NCBI GenBank assembly: GCA_018435605.1
Contig: JAHDNF010000002.1
Location: 248,001-312,000 of the forward strand
From: a bacterium
Lineage (GTDB): Bacteria; Auribacterota; Auribacteria; Auribacterales; Auribacteraceae
Direction: 5' to 3'
Length of the DNA stretch: 64,000 bases
Within the stretch, counting starts at the first letter, position 1; the number at the start of each line of letters is the position of its first letter. This document shows positions 51,706 through 62,000 of the stretch, one piece after another. The notes below the pieces were generated by a model that was not told where the DNA came from, ran no database searches, and was given only the letters and a program-made list of their open reading frames with translations. The position numbers were made by a program, and so were the translations under genes.

Positions 51706-52277
51706 AGTGCCGTCTCCTTCTTATCATCCACAGACACCTGATCGAGCACCCATTGGAACGCCTGTTCAGGCGTATCGGTGTTAATATCGGCCTCAACCCA
51801 GAACTTGTTGGTTTCAATCAAATCAATAAGTTCTTTCCCATGAGTGATAAGAACTGTTTTGCATCCGGCGTTTTTGCCGGTCTGCACATCGCTCAATTTA
51901 TCGCCTACAAAAAACGATTTTTTTAAATCCACGTCAAATTTCGCCGCAAGATCGAGTACCATATTAGGCGACGGTTTACGATGCGGGCAATTTTCCGCAG
52001 GCGCGTGCGGACAATATTTTATGGCGTCAACGGAAACTCCGGCGTCAATCATCATTGCGCATAACGCTTCATGAATTTCTCGCAGTTGATCTTCTGTAAA
52101 ATAGCCGCGGCCTATGCCGGACTGATTGGTTATGATAAACAACAATAATCCCTGTTTTTTTATTAAAGCAAGTTTTTTCAGCACATCCGGAAAAAAAGAA
52201 ATTTGTTCCACTCGCGACAAATAACCGGGGTCATGAATGATCGTTCCATCCCTATCTACAAAAAGCGCCTGACGCAT
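51702..52277 (-). CDS. gmhB: D-glycero-D-manno-heptose 1,7-bisphosphate 7-phosphatase (HAD)
   Basis: 191 residues, a histidinol-phosphatase-like HAD. FVDRDGTIIHDPGYLSRVEQ carries the DxD pair, FIITNQSGIGRGYF the second motif, CPHAPAENCPHRKPSPNM the zinc-binding Cys/His loop of GmhB, and FFVGDKLSDVQTG the third. It removes the 7-phosphate in ADP-heptose synthesis. It follows the heptose kinase by 14 bases. Confidence 0.9.
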   Translation of the reverse strand: MRQALFVDRDGTIIHDPGYLSRVEQISFFPDVLKKLALIKKQGLLLFIITNQSGIGRGYFTEDQLREIHEALCAMMIDAGVSVDAIKYCPHAPAENCPHRKPSPNMVLDLAAKFDVDLKKSFFVGDKLSDVQTGKNAGCKTVLITHGKELIDLIETNKFWVEADINTDTPEQAFQWVLDQVSVDDKKETAL

Positions 52278-52291
52278 AAAATAACAATCCC

Positions 52292-53311
52292 TCAGATTTT
52301 CTTTGATTGACGGTCAATATGGTACGACTTTACGGCATTGAGTATTTCCGAAGGAGTAACCGATGCTGTACCGACTTTGCCGACTACGACTCCGGCGGCG
52401 AAATTTGAAAAAACCGCCGCTTCAAGGTTTGTCGCCTCAGCGGCAAGAGCGGCAGTCAACGATGCGATAACAGTATCGCCAGCGCCGGAAACATCAAACA
52501 CTTCACGTGCTACCGTAGATATGCGATGCATGACATCAGGACGCTCAAACAACGCCATACCATGTTCGCCAAGGGTTATCAGAACCGATTTCACCCCCCA
52601 TTTGTCAAGCAACGCAAAACCCGCGTTTTTCAGGGATTCAGGGTCAAGCCGTTCCGGTATCGAAAGCGCGTCGAATGCCTCTGCATGATTGGGAGTAGCT
52701 ATGTTCATTCCATTGAGCGATATGAAATGACCCCGTTTCGGGTCGAATGAGGTTATCATCGTCGAACCGGCAGTTTCGTCGAGTATGGCGCGCACAAGTT
52801 CGTCGGATATTACACCCTTGCCATAATCTTCAAAAACGATCGCGTCGAGTTTATATTTGATATCGGATACATACTGCACGATACGCTTTACCTGTTGCTG
52901 ACTGAGAGATTTGCAATCTTCCCAGTCGATGCGAACTATCTGCTGATGCTGTCCGATTATACGGGTTTTGAGAGTAGTCGGGCGGTCATCCAGAACAAGC
53001 AATCCGTCGACATTTATTTGTTTTCCGTGCAAAAGCGATTGCAGATGCCTGCCTATATCGTCATTGCCTATACATCCCACAAGCGAAACATTGACTCCGA
53101 GATCGCGAAGGTTGCGCGCCACATTGGAGGCTCCGCCGGTCATAAACGAACGGCGGGTAGCTTCAACCACAGGTACCGGCGCTTCAGGGGAAATCCGATG
53201 TACCGATCCCCAAATATACTCATCAAGGATAACATCGCCTATCACCAGAATATTTTTATTTTCAAAGCGCTTTATAATTTCCTGCGCGCGATCTACGGTC
53301 AACCGTTCCAT
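52292..53311 (-). CDS. D-glycero-beta-D-manno-heptose 7-phosphate kinase (HldE kinase domain/RfaE1)
   Basis: 339 residues, a PfkB-type sugar kinase: GDVILDEYIWGSVHRISPEA near the N-terminus, GGASNVARNLRDLG, and DVSGAGDTVIAS with the catalytic Asp near the C-terminus. It matches the kinase half of HldE; the adenylyltransferase half is missing, so it is of the split type (RfaE1) and RfaE2 must be elsewhere. It lies next to gmhB, supporting the heptose assignment. Confidence 0.9.
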   Translation of the reverse strand: MERLTVDRAQEIIKRFENKNILVIGDVILDEYIWGSVHRISPEAPVPVVEATRRSFMTGGASNVARNLRDLGVNVSLVGCIGNDDIGRHLQSLLHGKQINVDGLLVLDDRPTTLKTRIIGQHQQIVRIDWEDCKSLSQQQVKRIVQYVSDIKYKLDAIVFEDYGKGVISDELVRAILDETAGSTMITSFDPKRGHFISLNGMNIATPNHAEAFDALSIPERLDPESLKNAGFALLDKWGVKSVLITLGEHGMALFERPDVMHRISTVAREVFDVSGAGDTVIASLTAALAAEATNLEAAVFSNFAAGVVVGKVGTASVTPSEILNAVKSYHIDRQSKKI

Positions 53312-53388
53312 ATTTCCGGACTGCTCCTAGCAATTGTAAAAATTAAAGCGCGGACGTTTAAATAAAACGCCCGCGCGTAAACATCAGA

Positions 53389-54456
53389 TTATTCGCAGGC
53401 ATATCCGGCTACAAGGTCGCCCACCTGTGAAGTAGAATACCCCATTTTACCGGCTGAACAACTTTTGAGATTATTCTGAAGCACTTTTATTATGCCTTTT
53501 TCAATTCTTGCCGCGGCTTTTGTTTCGCCCAATTCTTCAAGTAACATCTGACCAGCGGAAATAGCGGCCAGCGGATTGATGACTCCTTGCCCGGTATATT
53601 TAGGAGCAGAGCCGCCTATTGGTTCGAACATGGAAACGCCTTCAGGATTCAGATTACCTCCCGCGGCGATCCCCATACCGCCCTGAATCATTGCGCCCAG
53701 ATCGGTTATAATATCCCCGAACATGTTGCATGTAACGATAACGTCAAACCATTCCGGATTTTTCACCATCCACATGCATGTTGCGTCGACGTGTGCGTAT
53801 TCGCGTTTGATGTCAGGGTAATCGGCTTTTCCAACTTCATGAAATGCCCTGTCCCACAGATCGTGCGCATAGGTCAACACATTGGTTTTTGCGCACAGCG
53901 TAAGAGTTTTGTTTTTATTGCGTTTTCTGGTGTACTCGTATGCATAACGGATACAGCGTTCCACGCCTTTACGGGTATTTAGCATAATTTGTGTAGCCAC
54001 TTCGTCGGGAGTTCCTTTTTTGAAGAATCCTCCGTTGCCGATATACAACCCTTCGGTATTTTCACGGACAACAACGAAATCGATGTGTTCCGGACCTTTA
54101 TCGCGAAGCGGCGTGTATACGTTAGGATACAATTTCACAGGACGCAGGTTTATATACTGATCGAGTGCGAACCGCAATTTGAGCAATATACCGTGTTCCA
54201 ATATACCCGGCTTGACATCCGGATGGCCGATTGCCCCCAGATAAATGGTGTCAGCTTTCTTTAATTCTTCGACAGCGCTTTCAGGCATAGCTTCACCTGT
54301 TTTCATATAGCGTTCGCCGCCAAAATCATAATTGATCGTTTCATATTTGAAACCGGATACCTTACTTACCGCGTTGATTACTTTCAACCCTTCGTTTATT
54401 ACCTCAGGGCCTGTTCCATCGCCGGGTATGACTGCTATTTTATATGTCTTTGTCAT
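53389..54456 (-). CDS. leuB: 3-isopropylmalate dehydrogenase (isocitrate/isopropylmalate dehydrogenase family)
   Basis: 355 residues. [30 protein letters not shown], the substrate Tyr/Lys region and [16 protein letters not shown] (catalytic Asp pair) define the family. It oxidatively decarboxylates 3-isopropylmalate in leucine synthesis. Place next to leuD and leuC supports LeuB rather than isocitrate or tartrate dehydrogenase, but the [12 protein letters not shown] loop is close to archaeal-type and homoisocitrate relatives. 24 bases after leuD. Confidence 0.88.
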   Translation of the reverse strand: MTKTYKIAVIPGDGTGPEVINEGLKVINAVSKVSGFKYETINYDFGGERYMKTGEAMPESAVEELKKADTIYLGAIGHPDVKPGILEHGILLKLRFALDQYINLRPVKLYPNVYTPLRDKGPEHIDFVVVRENTEGLYIGNGGFFKKGTPDEVATQIMLNTRKGVERCIRYAYEYTRKRNKNKTLTLCAKTNVLTYAHDLWDRAFHEVGKADYPDIKREYAHVDATCMWMVKNPEWFDVIVTCNMFGDIITDLGAMIQGGMGIAAGGNLNPEGVSMFEPIGGSAPKYTGQGVINPLAAISAGQMLLEELGETKAAARIEKGIIKVLQNNLKSCSAGKMGYSTSQVGDLVAGYACE

Positions 54457-54480
54457 ATTCGTCTCTCCTTGTGGAATATT

Positions 54481-54969
54481 TTATAGTTTTGCTTTTACGT
54501 AATTCATCAACCCACCTGATGACAATAATTTCTGCATAAAAGGCGGTATTGGTTGCGCTGTATAAGTTTCATCTTTGGTAATATTTGTGATGACGCCTGT
54601 TTCTAAATCTACAGACACTTTATCGCCGTTTGCTATTTTTTCAGACGCCTCTTTCGATTCGAAGATAGGCAGTCCGGTGTTAAATGCGTTTCTGAAAAAT
54701 ATCCGTGCGAACGATCCTGCGATAACGCAACTTACGCCAGCGCTTTTGATAGAAATAGGCGCATGCTCCCTGCTGGAGCCGCATCCGAAATTTTTGCCGC
54801 CCACAATAATATCTCCGATCCGGACTTTACTTGCGAAATCCGGGTCTGCGTCCTCCATGCAATGTTTTGCCAGTTCCTGCGGATCAGACGTATTGAGGTA
54901 TCGGGCGGGTATTATGACATCGGTATCGATATCATCTCCGAACTTCCAAACGGTTCCCTGAATTTTCAT
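54481..54969 (-). CDS. leuD: 3-isopropylmalate dehydratase small subunit
   Basis: 162 residues, the short archaeal-like form. DDIDTDVIIPARYLNTSDP at the N-terminus and GKNFGCGSSREHAP in the middle are the aconitase swivel-domain signatures. With LeuC it isomerises 2- to 3-isopropylmalate. It lies 34 bases after leuC. Confidence 0.92.
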   Translation of the reverse strand: MKIQGTVWKFGDDIDTDVIIPARYLNTSDPQELAKHCMEDADPDFASKVRIGDIIVGGKNFGCGSSREHAPISIKSAGVSCVIAGSFARIFFRNAFNTGLPIFESKEASEKIANGDKVSVDLETGVITNITKDETYTAQPIPPFMQKLLSSGGLMNYVKAKL

Positions 54970-55003
54970 GACAGTACCTCTATGCGGTTAATTTGTTATA
55001 TCG

Positions 55004-56263
55004 TTACAGTTCGGCCGGGCTACTGATTTTTCCGGTTACAGCCGATGCCGCCGCTACAGGCACACCGGATAGATACACCTCGCTCTTTGGGTGTCCCATT
55101 CGCCCTACGAAATTCCTGTTTGTCGTGGCGACAGCACGTTCACCTTCAGCGAGTATCCCCATGTGCCCGCCTAGACAAGGCCCGCATGTCGGCGTGGAAA
55201 TAGCCGCGCCGGCATCGAGAAAAATATCGAATAAACCTTCATGCATTGCCTGCCTGTATATAGTCTGCGTTGCAGGTATAACAATCAGCCGGACACCTTT
55301 TGCAACTCTGCGGCCTTTGAGCACACTTGCCGCCAGTCGCAGGTCGTCTAGTAATCCGTTGGTGCACGAACCTATGATGACCTGATCAATCCGGACATCG
55401 CCTGCCTGCGACACGGGTCGGGTGTTTTCCGGCAAGTGCGGGAAAGCGACCTGCAATTCCATATCGGTCACATCATATTCTTTTACCATACAATAGGACG
55501 CAGATGGATCGCTTGTAAAATAACGCGGCGACCGTTCGCTACGCGGTTCGACAAATTCTTTGGTAACCGAATCGGGAACGATAATACCGTTTTTGCCTCC
55601 CGCTTCGATAGCCATATTTGCCATAGTCAGCCTTCCGCTCATTGGCAGTCGGTCTATAACAGGTCCTGTAAGCTCCATAGTTTTATACAAAGCGCCGTCA
55701 ACCCCTATATCGCCGATAGTATATAAAATAAGATCTTTTGCCGTGACATATTTTTGCAGTGTACCTTTATATACGAACTTGATAGCCTCAGGCACCCTCA
55801 ACCACACCTCGCCTGTGGCAATAGCGGCGGCCAGATCGGTACTTCCGACACCTGTGGAAAACGCGCCTAAAGCACCGTAAGTACAGGTATGGCTGTCCGC
55901 GCCTATTACAAGGTCGCCGGAAGTGACAACGCCTTGTTCCGGCAGTAGCGCATGTTCCACGCCCATTTCTCCGACATCGTAATAATGGGTAATACCGTAT
56001 TTAGCGGAGAAATCGCGTAATATTTTTGCTTGTTGCGCCGATTTGATATCTTTATTAGGACAGAAATGATCGGGCACAAGGGCGATTCTCGTCGGATCGA
56101 ATACTTTGTCCACGCCCAATTGCTCGAATTCTCTGATGGCGATAGGAGCGGTAATATCGTTGCCCAGAGCGATATCGACCTTTGCGGCTATAATTTCACC
56201 GGCGCAAACCGTATCTTTTCCGGCATGTGCCGCAAGAATCTTTTCAGTAATGGTCATTCCCAT
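55004..56263 (-). CDS. leuC: 3-isopropylmalate dehydratase large subunit
   Basis: 419 residues, the shorter LeuC type paired with small LeuD. The iron-sulphur Cys residues are in GSCTNG and [31 protein letters not shown] is the aconitase motif. AAGGAGGAGA lies 9 bases before the ATG. First gene of leuC-leuD-leuB; leuA is not in the window. Confidence 0.94.
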   Translation of the reverse strand: MGMTITEKILAAHAGKDTVCAGEIIAAKVDIALGNDITAPIAIREFEQLGVDKVFDPTRIALVPDHFCPNKDIKSAQQAKILRDFSAKYGITHYYDVGEMGVEHALLPEQGVVTSGDLVIGADSHTCTYGALGAFSTGVGSTDLAAAIATGEVWLRVPEAIKFVYKGTLQKYVTAKDLILYTIGDIGVDGALYKTMELTGPVIDRLPMSGRLTMANMAIEAGGKNGIIVPDSVTKEFVEPRSERSPRYFTSDPSASYCMVKEYDVTDMELQVAFPHLPENTRPVSQAGDVRIDQVIIGSCTNGLLDDLRLAASVLKGRRVAKGVRLIVIPATQTIYRQAMHEGLFDIFLDAGAAISTPTCGPCLGGHMGILAEGERAVATTNRNFVGRMGHPKSEVYLSGVPVAAASAVTGKISSPAEL

Positions 56264-56288
56264 GCGTTAGGTCTCCTCCTTAAGGATA

Positions 56289-56771
56289 TTATTCCGCCGA
56301 CAAATCGAGCGCAACCGCATCTTCGTCGCAATTAGGAAAATGACAGCAGTTTACGCACTCAGTCCATATTTTTTGCGGCAGTAGTTCTTTATCGATTCTA
56401 GCAAATCCCATTTTGATAAAAAAATCGGTTACGTAGGTCAGCGCAAAAATACGTTTGGCGCCGAAATCTTTAGCCTCTGCTATAGCGTGTTCGACAAGTT
56501 GTTTGCCGATTCCTTTGCCTTTATATCCTTCCCTAACCGCCAGAGAACGCAGTTCAGCCAAACCACCCCAAAAAAACTGCAATCCCACGCATCCTATCAC
56601 GTCATCGCCCTGACGCGCCACCCAGAAAATCCGAATTTTTTCGCAGATATCCGGCAAAGATTTAGGCAGTACGATTTGCTGTTTGCTGTAATAATCGAGC
56701 AATTCTTTGATCGCAGGCGCGTCAACCAATTTCGGTTTAACAATTTGTATCAAGCTTTCTGTATCCGACAT
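56289..56771 (-). CDS. GNAT acetyltransferase, probable single-domain N-acetylglutamate synthase (ArgA-like)
   Basis: About 160 residues from the ATG at 56771 (GAAGGG upstream); a start 11 codons earlier has no ribosome site. The acetyl-CoA loop is VREGYKGKGIGKQLVEHAI. The C-terminal ECVNCCHFPNCDEDAVAL matches the Cys-rich end of stand-alone N-acetylglutamate synthases (patterns such as WxxCxxCxxFPxCDE). It would start arginine synthesis by acetylating glutamate. It lies 25 bases before leuC, at the head of the minus-strand block. Confidence 0.8.
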   Translation of the reverse strand: MSDTESLIQIVKPKLVDAPAIKELLDYYSKQQIVLPKSLPDICEKIRIFWVARQGDDVIGCVGLQFFWGGLAELRSLAVREGYKGKGIGKQLVEHAIAEAKDFGAKRIFALTYVTDFFIKMGFARIDKELLPQKIWTECVNCCHFPNCDEDAVALDLSAE

Positions 56772-57307
56772 ATAGCAACCCTTCTCATAAAAATTTTCTT
56801 CCAAAATAAAAGGATTTCAGACTATAGCACAAAGCCGGTTTTGATGTCAATGCAAGACAGCTTGTTTTAGCGCGCAGTTTGCAATTTTCTTTTCGCATAG
56901 GGTTACCGCAAGGCTGATGCAAGGTAGATTAGATTAAAATAGTATACGATATTTTTATAAGTAAACGCTCTGTTTTGGTAAATGACGGTCTTTTATTTTT
57001 CTGATGATCTTTAATCCTTCAGACATTTTTATTTTTACATTTATAATGTAATGTAATATATACAATTAGTTTGTATATTGCTTCATTAAAATATATTAGA
57101 TATATCAAGCAAATATTCTTTAGTAGATTTATTCAAGTTTGTTATTTATTGCGTAAAACTGTTTTGTGCGGTATAAAAAACAATAAATATCGCCATAAAA
57201 AATATAACTCTTTTAAATTATATCTAACTAAGGCAATTAGACTTGCATAAATATACAATCCATGTTATATAGTATATTATCTTAATATCGCGAGAAAGGA
57301 GAATACA
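56772..57307. other. AT-rich divergent intergenic region
   Basis: 536 bases with no convincing gene. It separates the long minus-strand biosynthetic block from the PEP-CTERM genes and should hold promoters for both. I see a plus-strand promoter at 57243-57271; no repeat, RNA gene or terminator is evident to me in the rest. Confidence 0.5.
57243..57271 (+). promoter_or_regulatory. Sigma-70-like promoter for the PEP-CTERM gene at 57308
   Basis: TTGCAT (57243-57248), 17-base spacer, TATATA (57266-57271), 36 bases before the ATG. Confidence 0.5.
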
Positions 57308-58048
57308 ATGCGACATATTTCACCACTGGTTTTAGGGCTGATTTTTTTATTTGCAACCAACAGTTACTGTGCTCCAATTTTATTCAACAACGTAATGGTT
57401 TTTGACAACCATAACTTCGCTTTAATCGATTTTGAAGAAAATCAAACATCTTATTCGGAAATAAATTCATACCTTTCAGCCTATAATGCCAATCTTGTCG
57501 GTGGTGATTTCGGGGGTGCAGTGATTCAGGAGAGAGCGTACTACGTTTCGCCCACACATCGTCTACATGGTAATAAAGGCGTAATTACCGTCCGTTTCAA
57601 CACACCCGTCAAAGCCGCCGGAATTTTTTTATGTTCGGTGGCAGGTACCAATGGTGAACCATATGACGGAGGTTCGGGCGGTAGCATTACAGTTACCCTA
57701 GGTAACGACGCCGGCACATTTAGGTATAACTACACTGAAATTCTCACTCCGAGTGGAAAAATAACCGGTTTTCTGGGGGTCATTGACATTGAAAATGGAA
57801 TCACAGAGTTTGAATATTTATGGAACAGAGATACCTCAGGCGCTGATAATCTTTATTTTGGAAACAACCTGACGACTAGTATCGACTTACTTGGAGGACC
57901 GACAAACGCTTATTTAACTGAATTTACATTACCAAATTTCAACTGCGAAGAAAATTTTGCGTGGCCATCCGAAACTGTTCCGGAACCGACAACAATCATT
58001 CTGCTTACTTTGAGCGGATTGGCGATACTGCGACGTGAAAAAAGATAA
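57308..58048 (+). CDS. PEP-CTERM sorting domain protein of unknown function
   Basis: 246 residues. A signal peptide (hydrophobic 7-20, probable cleavage near SYCA) and a C-terminal VPEPTTIILLTLSGLAIL followed by RREKR (from residue 224) are clear PEP-CTERM marks. The middle is beta-rich (ITVRFNTPVKAAGIFLCSV, GGSGGSITVTLGNDAGTF) and resembles the jellyroll or fibronectin-like bodies of other surface proteins, but I do not recognise a specific family. AAAGGAG precedes the ATG. It is followed 150 bases later by another PEP-CTERM gene. Confidence 0.8.
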   Translation: MRHISPLVLGLIFLFATNSYCAPILFNNVMVFDNHNFALIDFEENQTSYSEINSYLSAYNANLVGGDFGGAVIQERAYYVSPTHRLHGNKGVITVRFNTPVKAAGIFLCSVAGTNGEPYDGGSGGSITVTLGNDAGTFRYNYTEILTPSGKITGFLGVIDIENGITEFEYLWNRDTSGADNLYFGNNLTTSIDLLGGPTNAYLTEFTLPNFNCEENFAWPSETVPEPTTIILLTLSGLAILRREKR

Positions 58049-58118
58049 GTGGTTTATCACTGAAAAATAGAATTAGAGATCTCGCACATCGTTAATTCGA
58101 AAAATTGATTATACGAAT

Positions 58119-58147
58119 TTGACAAAAAACGGTTTGTGTGATATATT
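58119..58147 (+). promoter_or_regulatory. Strong sigma-70-like promoter for the lectin-like PEP-CTERM gene
   Basis: Perfect TTGACA (58119-58124), 17-base spacer, TATATT (58142-58147). It lies about 55 bases before the start codon, so this gene is transcribed on its own despite following another PEP-CTERM gene. Confidence 0.65.
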
Positions 58148-58202
58148 TCAAATATAAGTGATGTTTAAACTTATAAAAATATCAAAGTTGAGGATTTTGG
58201 TT

Positions 58203-58766
58203 ATGAAAAAGTTATTTATTGCCTCTATATCTATTATATTATTGTGTTCTTCTTCAGCAAATGCCGAAAGGTATACATGGGATGTCAATAACAACCAGTA
58301 TGAGCTGATATCTGCCGGGGCTCCGATTACATGGCACGCGGCTAATAACGCCGCTATCGCTCTCGGCGGGCATCTTGCCACAATTTTATCAGCAGGCGAA
58401 CAGGACTGGATACTTTCCACATTCGGCACTTCAAAATATATTTGGATCGGCGGATTTCAAGACCCCAGCCATCCGGAACCACCCTATGACTCAGGTTGGC
58501 AATGGGTTACAGGAGAAACATGGGATTACACCGCATGGGGTCCGGGTGAACCGAACGATTTCAGCGGACAAAATCAGGATTATCTTGTTTTATGGCAAAA
58601 TCATAACGGCGGCTGGAATGACGCAATATACAATGACAGCAGAATCACATATTTCCTTGTCGAATGGGACAATATAGAGATAGAAGACGTTATTCCCGAA
58701 CCGATGTCAATATTGTTACTGGCTGTTTCGATATGTATAAGGCTATTTATCTCAAAGAAGGCCTAA
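58203..58766 (+). CDS. C-type lectin domain PEP-CTERM protein
   Basis: 187 residues from the ATG at 58203; the frame opens earlier, but the signal peptide MKKLFIASISIILLC begins here. About 40-160 is a C-type lectin-like fold: WHAANNAAIALGGHLATI, then WIGGF, WQWVTGE, GEPND (EPN, the mannose-type calcium-binding motif of animal lectins) and WNDA. The end is IPEPMSILLLAVSI (from 164) plus a basic tail, a PEP-CTERM signal. It is probably an exported glycan-binding or adhesion protein. Sugar specificity from EPN is only a hint. Confidence 0.88.
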   Translation: MKKLFIASISIILLCSSSANAERYTWDVNNNQYELISAGAPITWHAANNAAIALGGHLATILSAGEQDWILSTFGTSKYIWIGGFQDPSHPEPPYDSGWQWVTGETWDYTAWGPGEPNDFSGQNQDYLVLWQNHNGGWNDAIYNDSRITYFLVEWDNIEIEDVIPEPMSILLLAVSICIRLFISKKA

Positions 58767-59016
58767 TAATCACGTATAGTATTTACGAAAAGTCAAAAAA
58801 AGGATGTCGTTGCAAGGACACTAGGAAACTTTGTAATCTCAACTTTATTCATTTTGAGATCACCACGTTGTTCCCGATTTGCCGGTTGATTTCCGTAAAT
58901 CATCTGTCGCTGTATAATAAAGATATCAGAAACATTAATCAGCGAAACACAACCCCGCCCGTTTCTTTCTGCTAACTCATAACAAACGAGTATGACATCT
59001 TTTTGACATGCAATCG

Positions 59017-62000
59017 TTACGCCGCTTCGTCGAACCGCGCACTCTGATTTATTATATCCATCACGTTGCTGTTGACCGACCGAGAATCGACCTGAACCTG
59101 CAAATACCGAGCGAAACTTTGATCCATCCTCAGATCAGGAATCGAATCGAGCCGTTTCATGAATTCGCCGATAGTAGGCGGATTCTTATTGATCTGTTTC
59201 AGACGTTGAAATACTGTCTTGATTCGATACAGGTTGAGCTGTTCATTTAGTTTTTCCTGCAGATAAGGCATATTCTGTGCACCAACCGCATTAGGCGACA
59301 CGAACTGATAAAATACTGCCGGCAGATCGGTATACTGCATTTCTCCTGTAAGCATATCTTTCATGGCGTCAGACTTTGACTGAAATTTCGCCTGTACGGA
59401 CGAATCGAGTTGCGGGTACACTGAACCATAGAAAATATCGAGCAATGCTTCAGCAGGCCATGCCTGTCTGCGGGTTTTCTCTACCTCTTTGACAAACTGC
59501 ATAAATACGTCTATCACGTCGCCTATGCTCTGTTGATAGGTTTGATCCAGAACTATCATATCGGCTATGTCAAGCACCTTGATATTTTCGGGAACTTTTT
59601 TGTTGCCGAACGCACGCAATATATCGATCATAAACACAGCCTTCTGGCTTGTGTGCATCACATCCATAACCGCGTCCGGATCGACGGTCTGGTATCTATA
59701 TCCGTTGTCAACCGCATAGGTTGATAAAGCTCCTTGCGGTATATCAAGAATTTTCACGCGGTTGACCAGATCGGTCATGGTAAAAGCCGGATATTCCAGC
59801 CTGATCAGTTCAAGCAGTTCGTCCATAGTTTCGACTGTCACAATAAAATCAAACATTTCGTTGCTCTTGACCCCTTCACGCCGCAAGGTACTTGAGTCGA
59901 GATCGGATTTGAACTGGCCGGGTGTACGGTCTTCCAGCGATACCGCAACAAAAATCGCGTGGCGGCCTTCGTTTAGTACGCTTTCTTCCTTGAACTTCCT
60001 GAATGTTTCTCTGAGCATAAAGTTCACCGGCGTAAGTTTTCCCATAACCAGATCTTTCGGGAACAGGTATATGTCCGGTTTTGCCATGGCTACTTTTATG
60101 ATATCGAGCGCTTTGCCAAGCAAATCCATAGATATCTTTATATCCGCGCGATAGGGCAGGTTAGATATTTCTATATCTAGGTCAAGATCAGCCCATGCGT
60201 TTTTGAACAATTCCTGCAGGCGCGGAATAATTTCGTTGATAGTGGCCGGCGACAATGGATACTGCGGCTTGATGCTACCTAAATCCATGATATAATCTAT
60301 CAACGGTTTATACCGCTGATTATGCATTCCCTTGAGCGTCAGGTCTTCTATTATATCCGGCAGGCGGTTACCGAACTGTGCGCGGAGTGAAGACGCCTGC
60401 TGATTGACGGATGTTTCATCCGGACGAGTAGCGGATTGATCGTTCAAATAAAGTTGTGTCCCTATATGGGCAAGCACCTCTTCGAGTCCGCCGGTCAAAA
60501 GGGTATCGTAGAATCCCTCTCCAAGGAAAATAACCTCTTTTCCGTCAATGGTTGCCACATGTGAGAACTGGTACCCGTTTTCCGTAGTGGTTATTCCATA
60601 AGAACCGTCTTGAGAAGGTATGACAGCTATAACGGCATTTTTGATCCTGTCAAGAACAGACTGTAGTAGCACGGCAGTTGAAGGATCAGCATTCCGAAGT
60701 TGATTTATTTTATGCTGTATGGATTCTATCCCTATCTGGAACATTTTTTCTTTGAGTCCCTGAGGCCGGAGCTGGTCAAGCGAACCAGCCTGTTCGATAG
60801 CCCTGGCAACAATATCTTTCATGTCGACACGTTGTAGAGCAACGGGTTGATCGGTTTGCCGTTCTCCGGCTTTTGTGATCACCTCCTGCACGCTATTGCT
60901 GATAAAATTTTGTATTTTCGCAAGTGTAGTCCGGTCTACAAGAGAAGCATCGGTCAATCCGAATTTGGACTGAATCTGCGCGAATAAATCTCTGGCGAAC
61001 GAATCAAACGTACCTTGACTATCTATAGAATTGATTGTAGCAAACAACCGGTTAACAGGTATATCCGAATAAAGCAAAATGTATCCGCGCATATCGTCAA
61101 AAGTAAACACAACCGGTTGCGGTTGTTGCTCTACAGAGACTACTTGCGCCGGCATATCGGGTTTAACCGGCATAACCGATTGCACTTCGGTATGTTGTGC
61201 TTGCTCCGTACTCGCCCTATCAATCTGACGCTGTGTTTGCTGTACACCCTGCGCGATAAACGAATCTATCCATGAATCCGCGATAAGTTCTACAGAACCG
61301 TTTACAGCTGATACCGACTCAGCCCGATCATGAAACCGCTGTTGCATAGTAACCGCTCTTCTCGGATTATCACGCATCCATGTACGCAATTCCTGAGTAA
61401 GTTGTTTACGGTCTGATAACGCAATAGCCCCCCAATCTTCGCCTTCGCGTCCGGCTAGTTCCAGCGCGAACTTCTGCCATTGTTCCAGCTCTTCCGATTC
61501 ATGTTTGACAAGAGCAAAATTGTATGCTCCTTCCGCTACATAAATCGCATTGGCGGCTATTCCGGCATGAGCCTTCTGTTGTCCTGTAAGAACATCTACA
61601 CCTTTGACGAGATAAACTACTTTACCGTTGAAAACTCCTATCTGTTCAAGCCTGCCGTCTTCGCCTGCCTGTTTGATTGCTACGTTTACTTCCTGATGAG
61701 CGCCCGCCTGTAACCCGACATCCGCCACATTGATATCGTCAAAACCGAATTGGAACATCAAACTTTCAAGAGACGCTTGTCCATTAGCTACCCATCTTCC
61801 GTAAACAACGTATCCTGTCAAATCCCATTGAACAACTCCTTTAGCGTAAACTACCGGTATATCAGTATTGCCCAACTGTCCATTATCAGTATTGCACACG
61901 GCTAGAAGTAAACTCTTGTAACCCCGTTCGCCTGCAAGGCGATTAACTACTTCGCGTGCAGGAATATCGCCAATATACAACACACCGTCTTTAGTATTTC

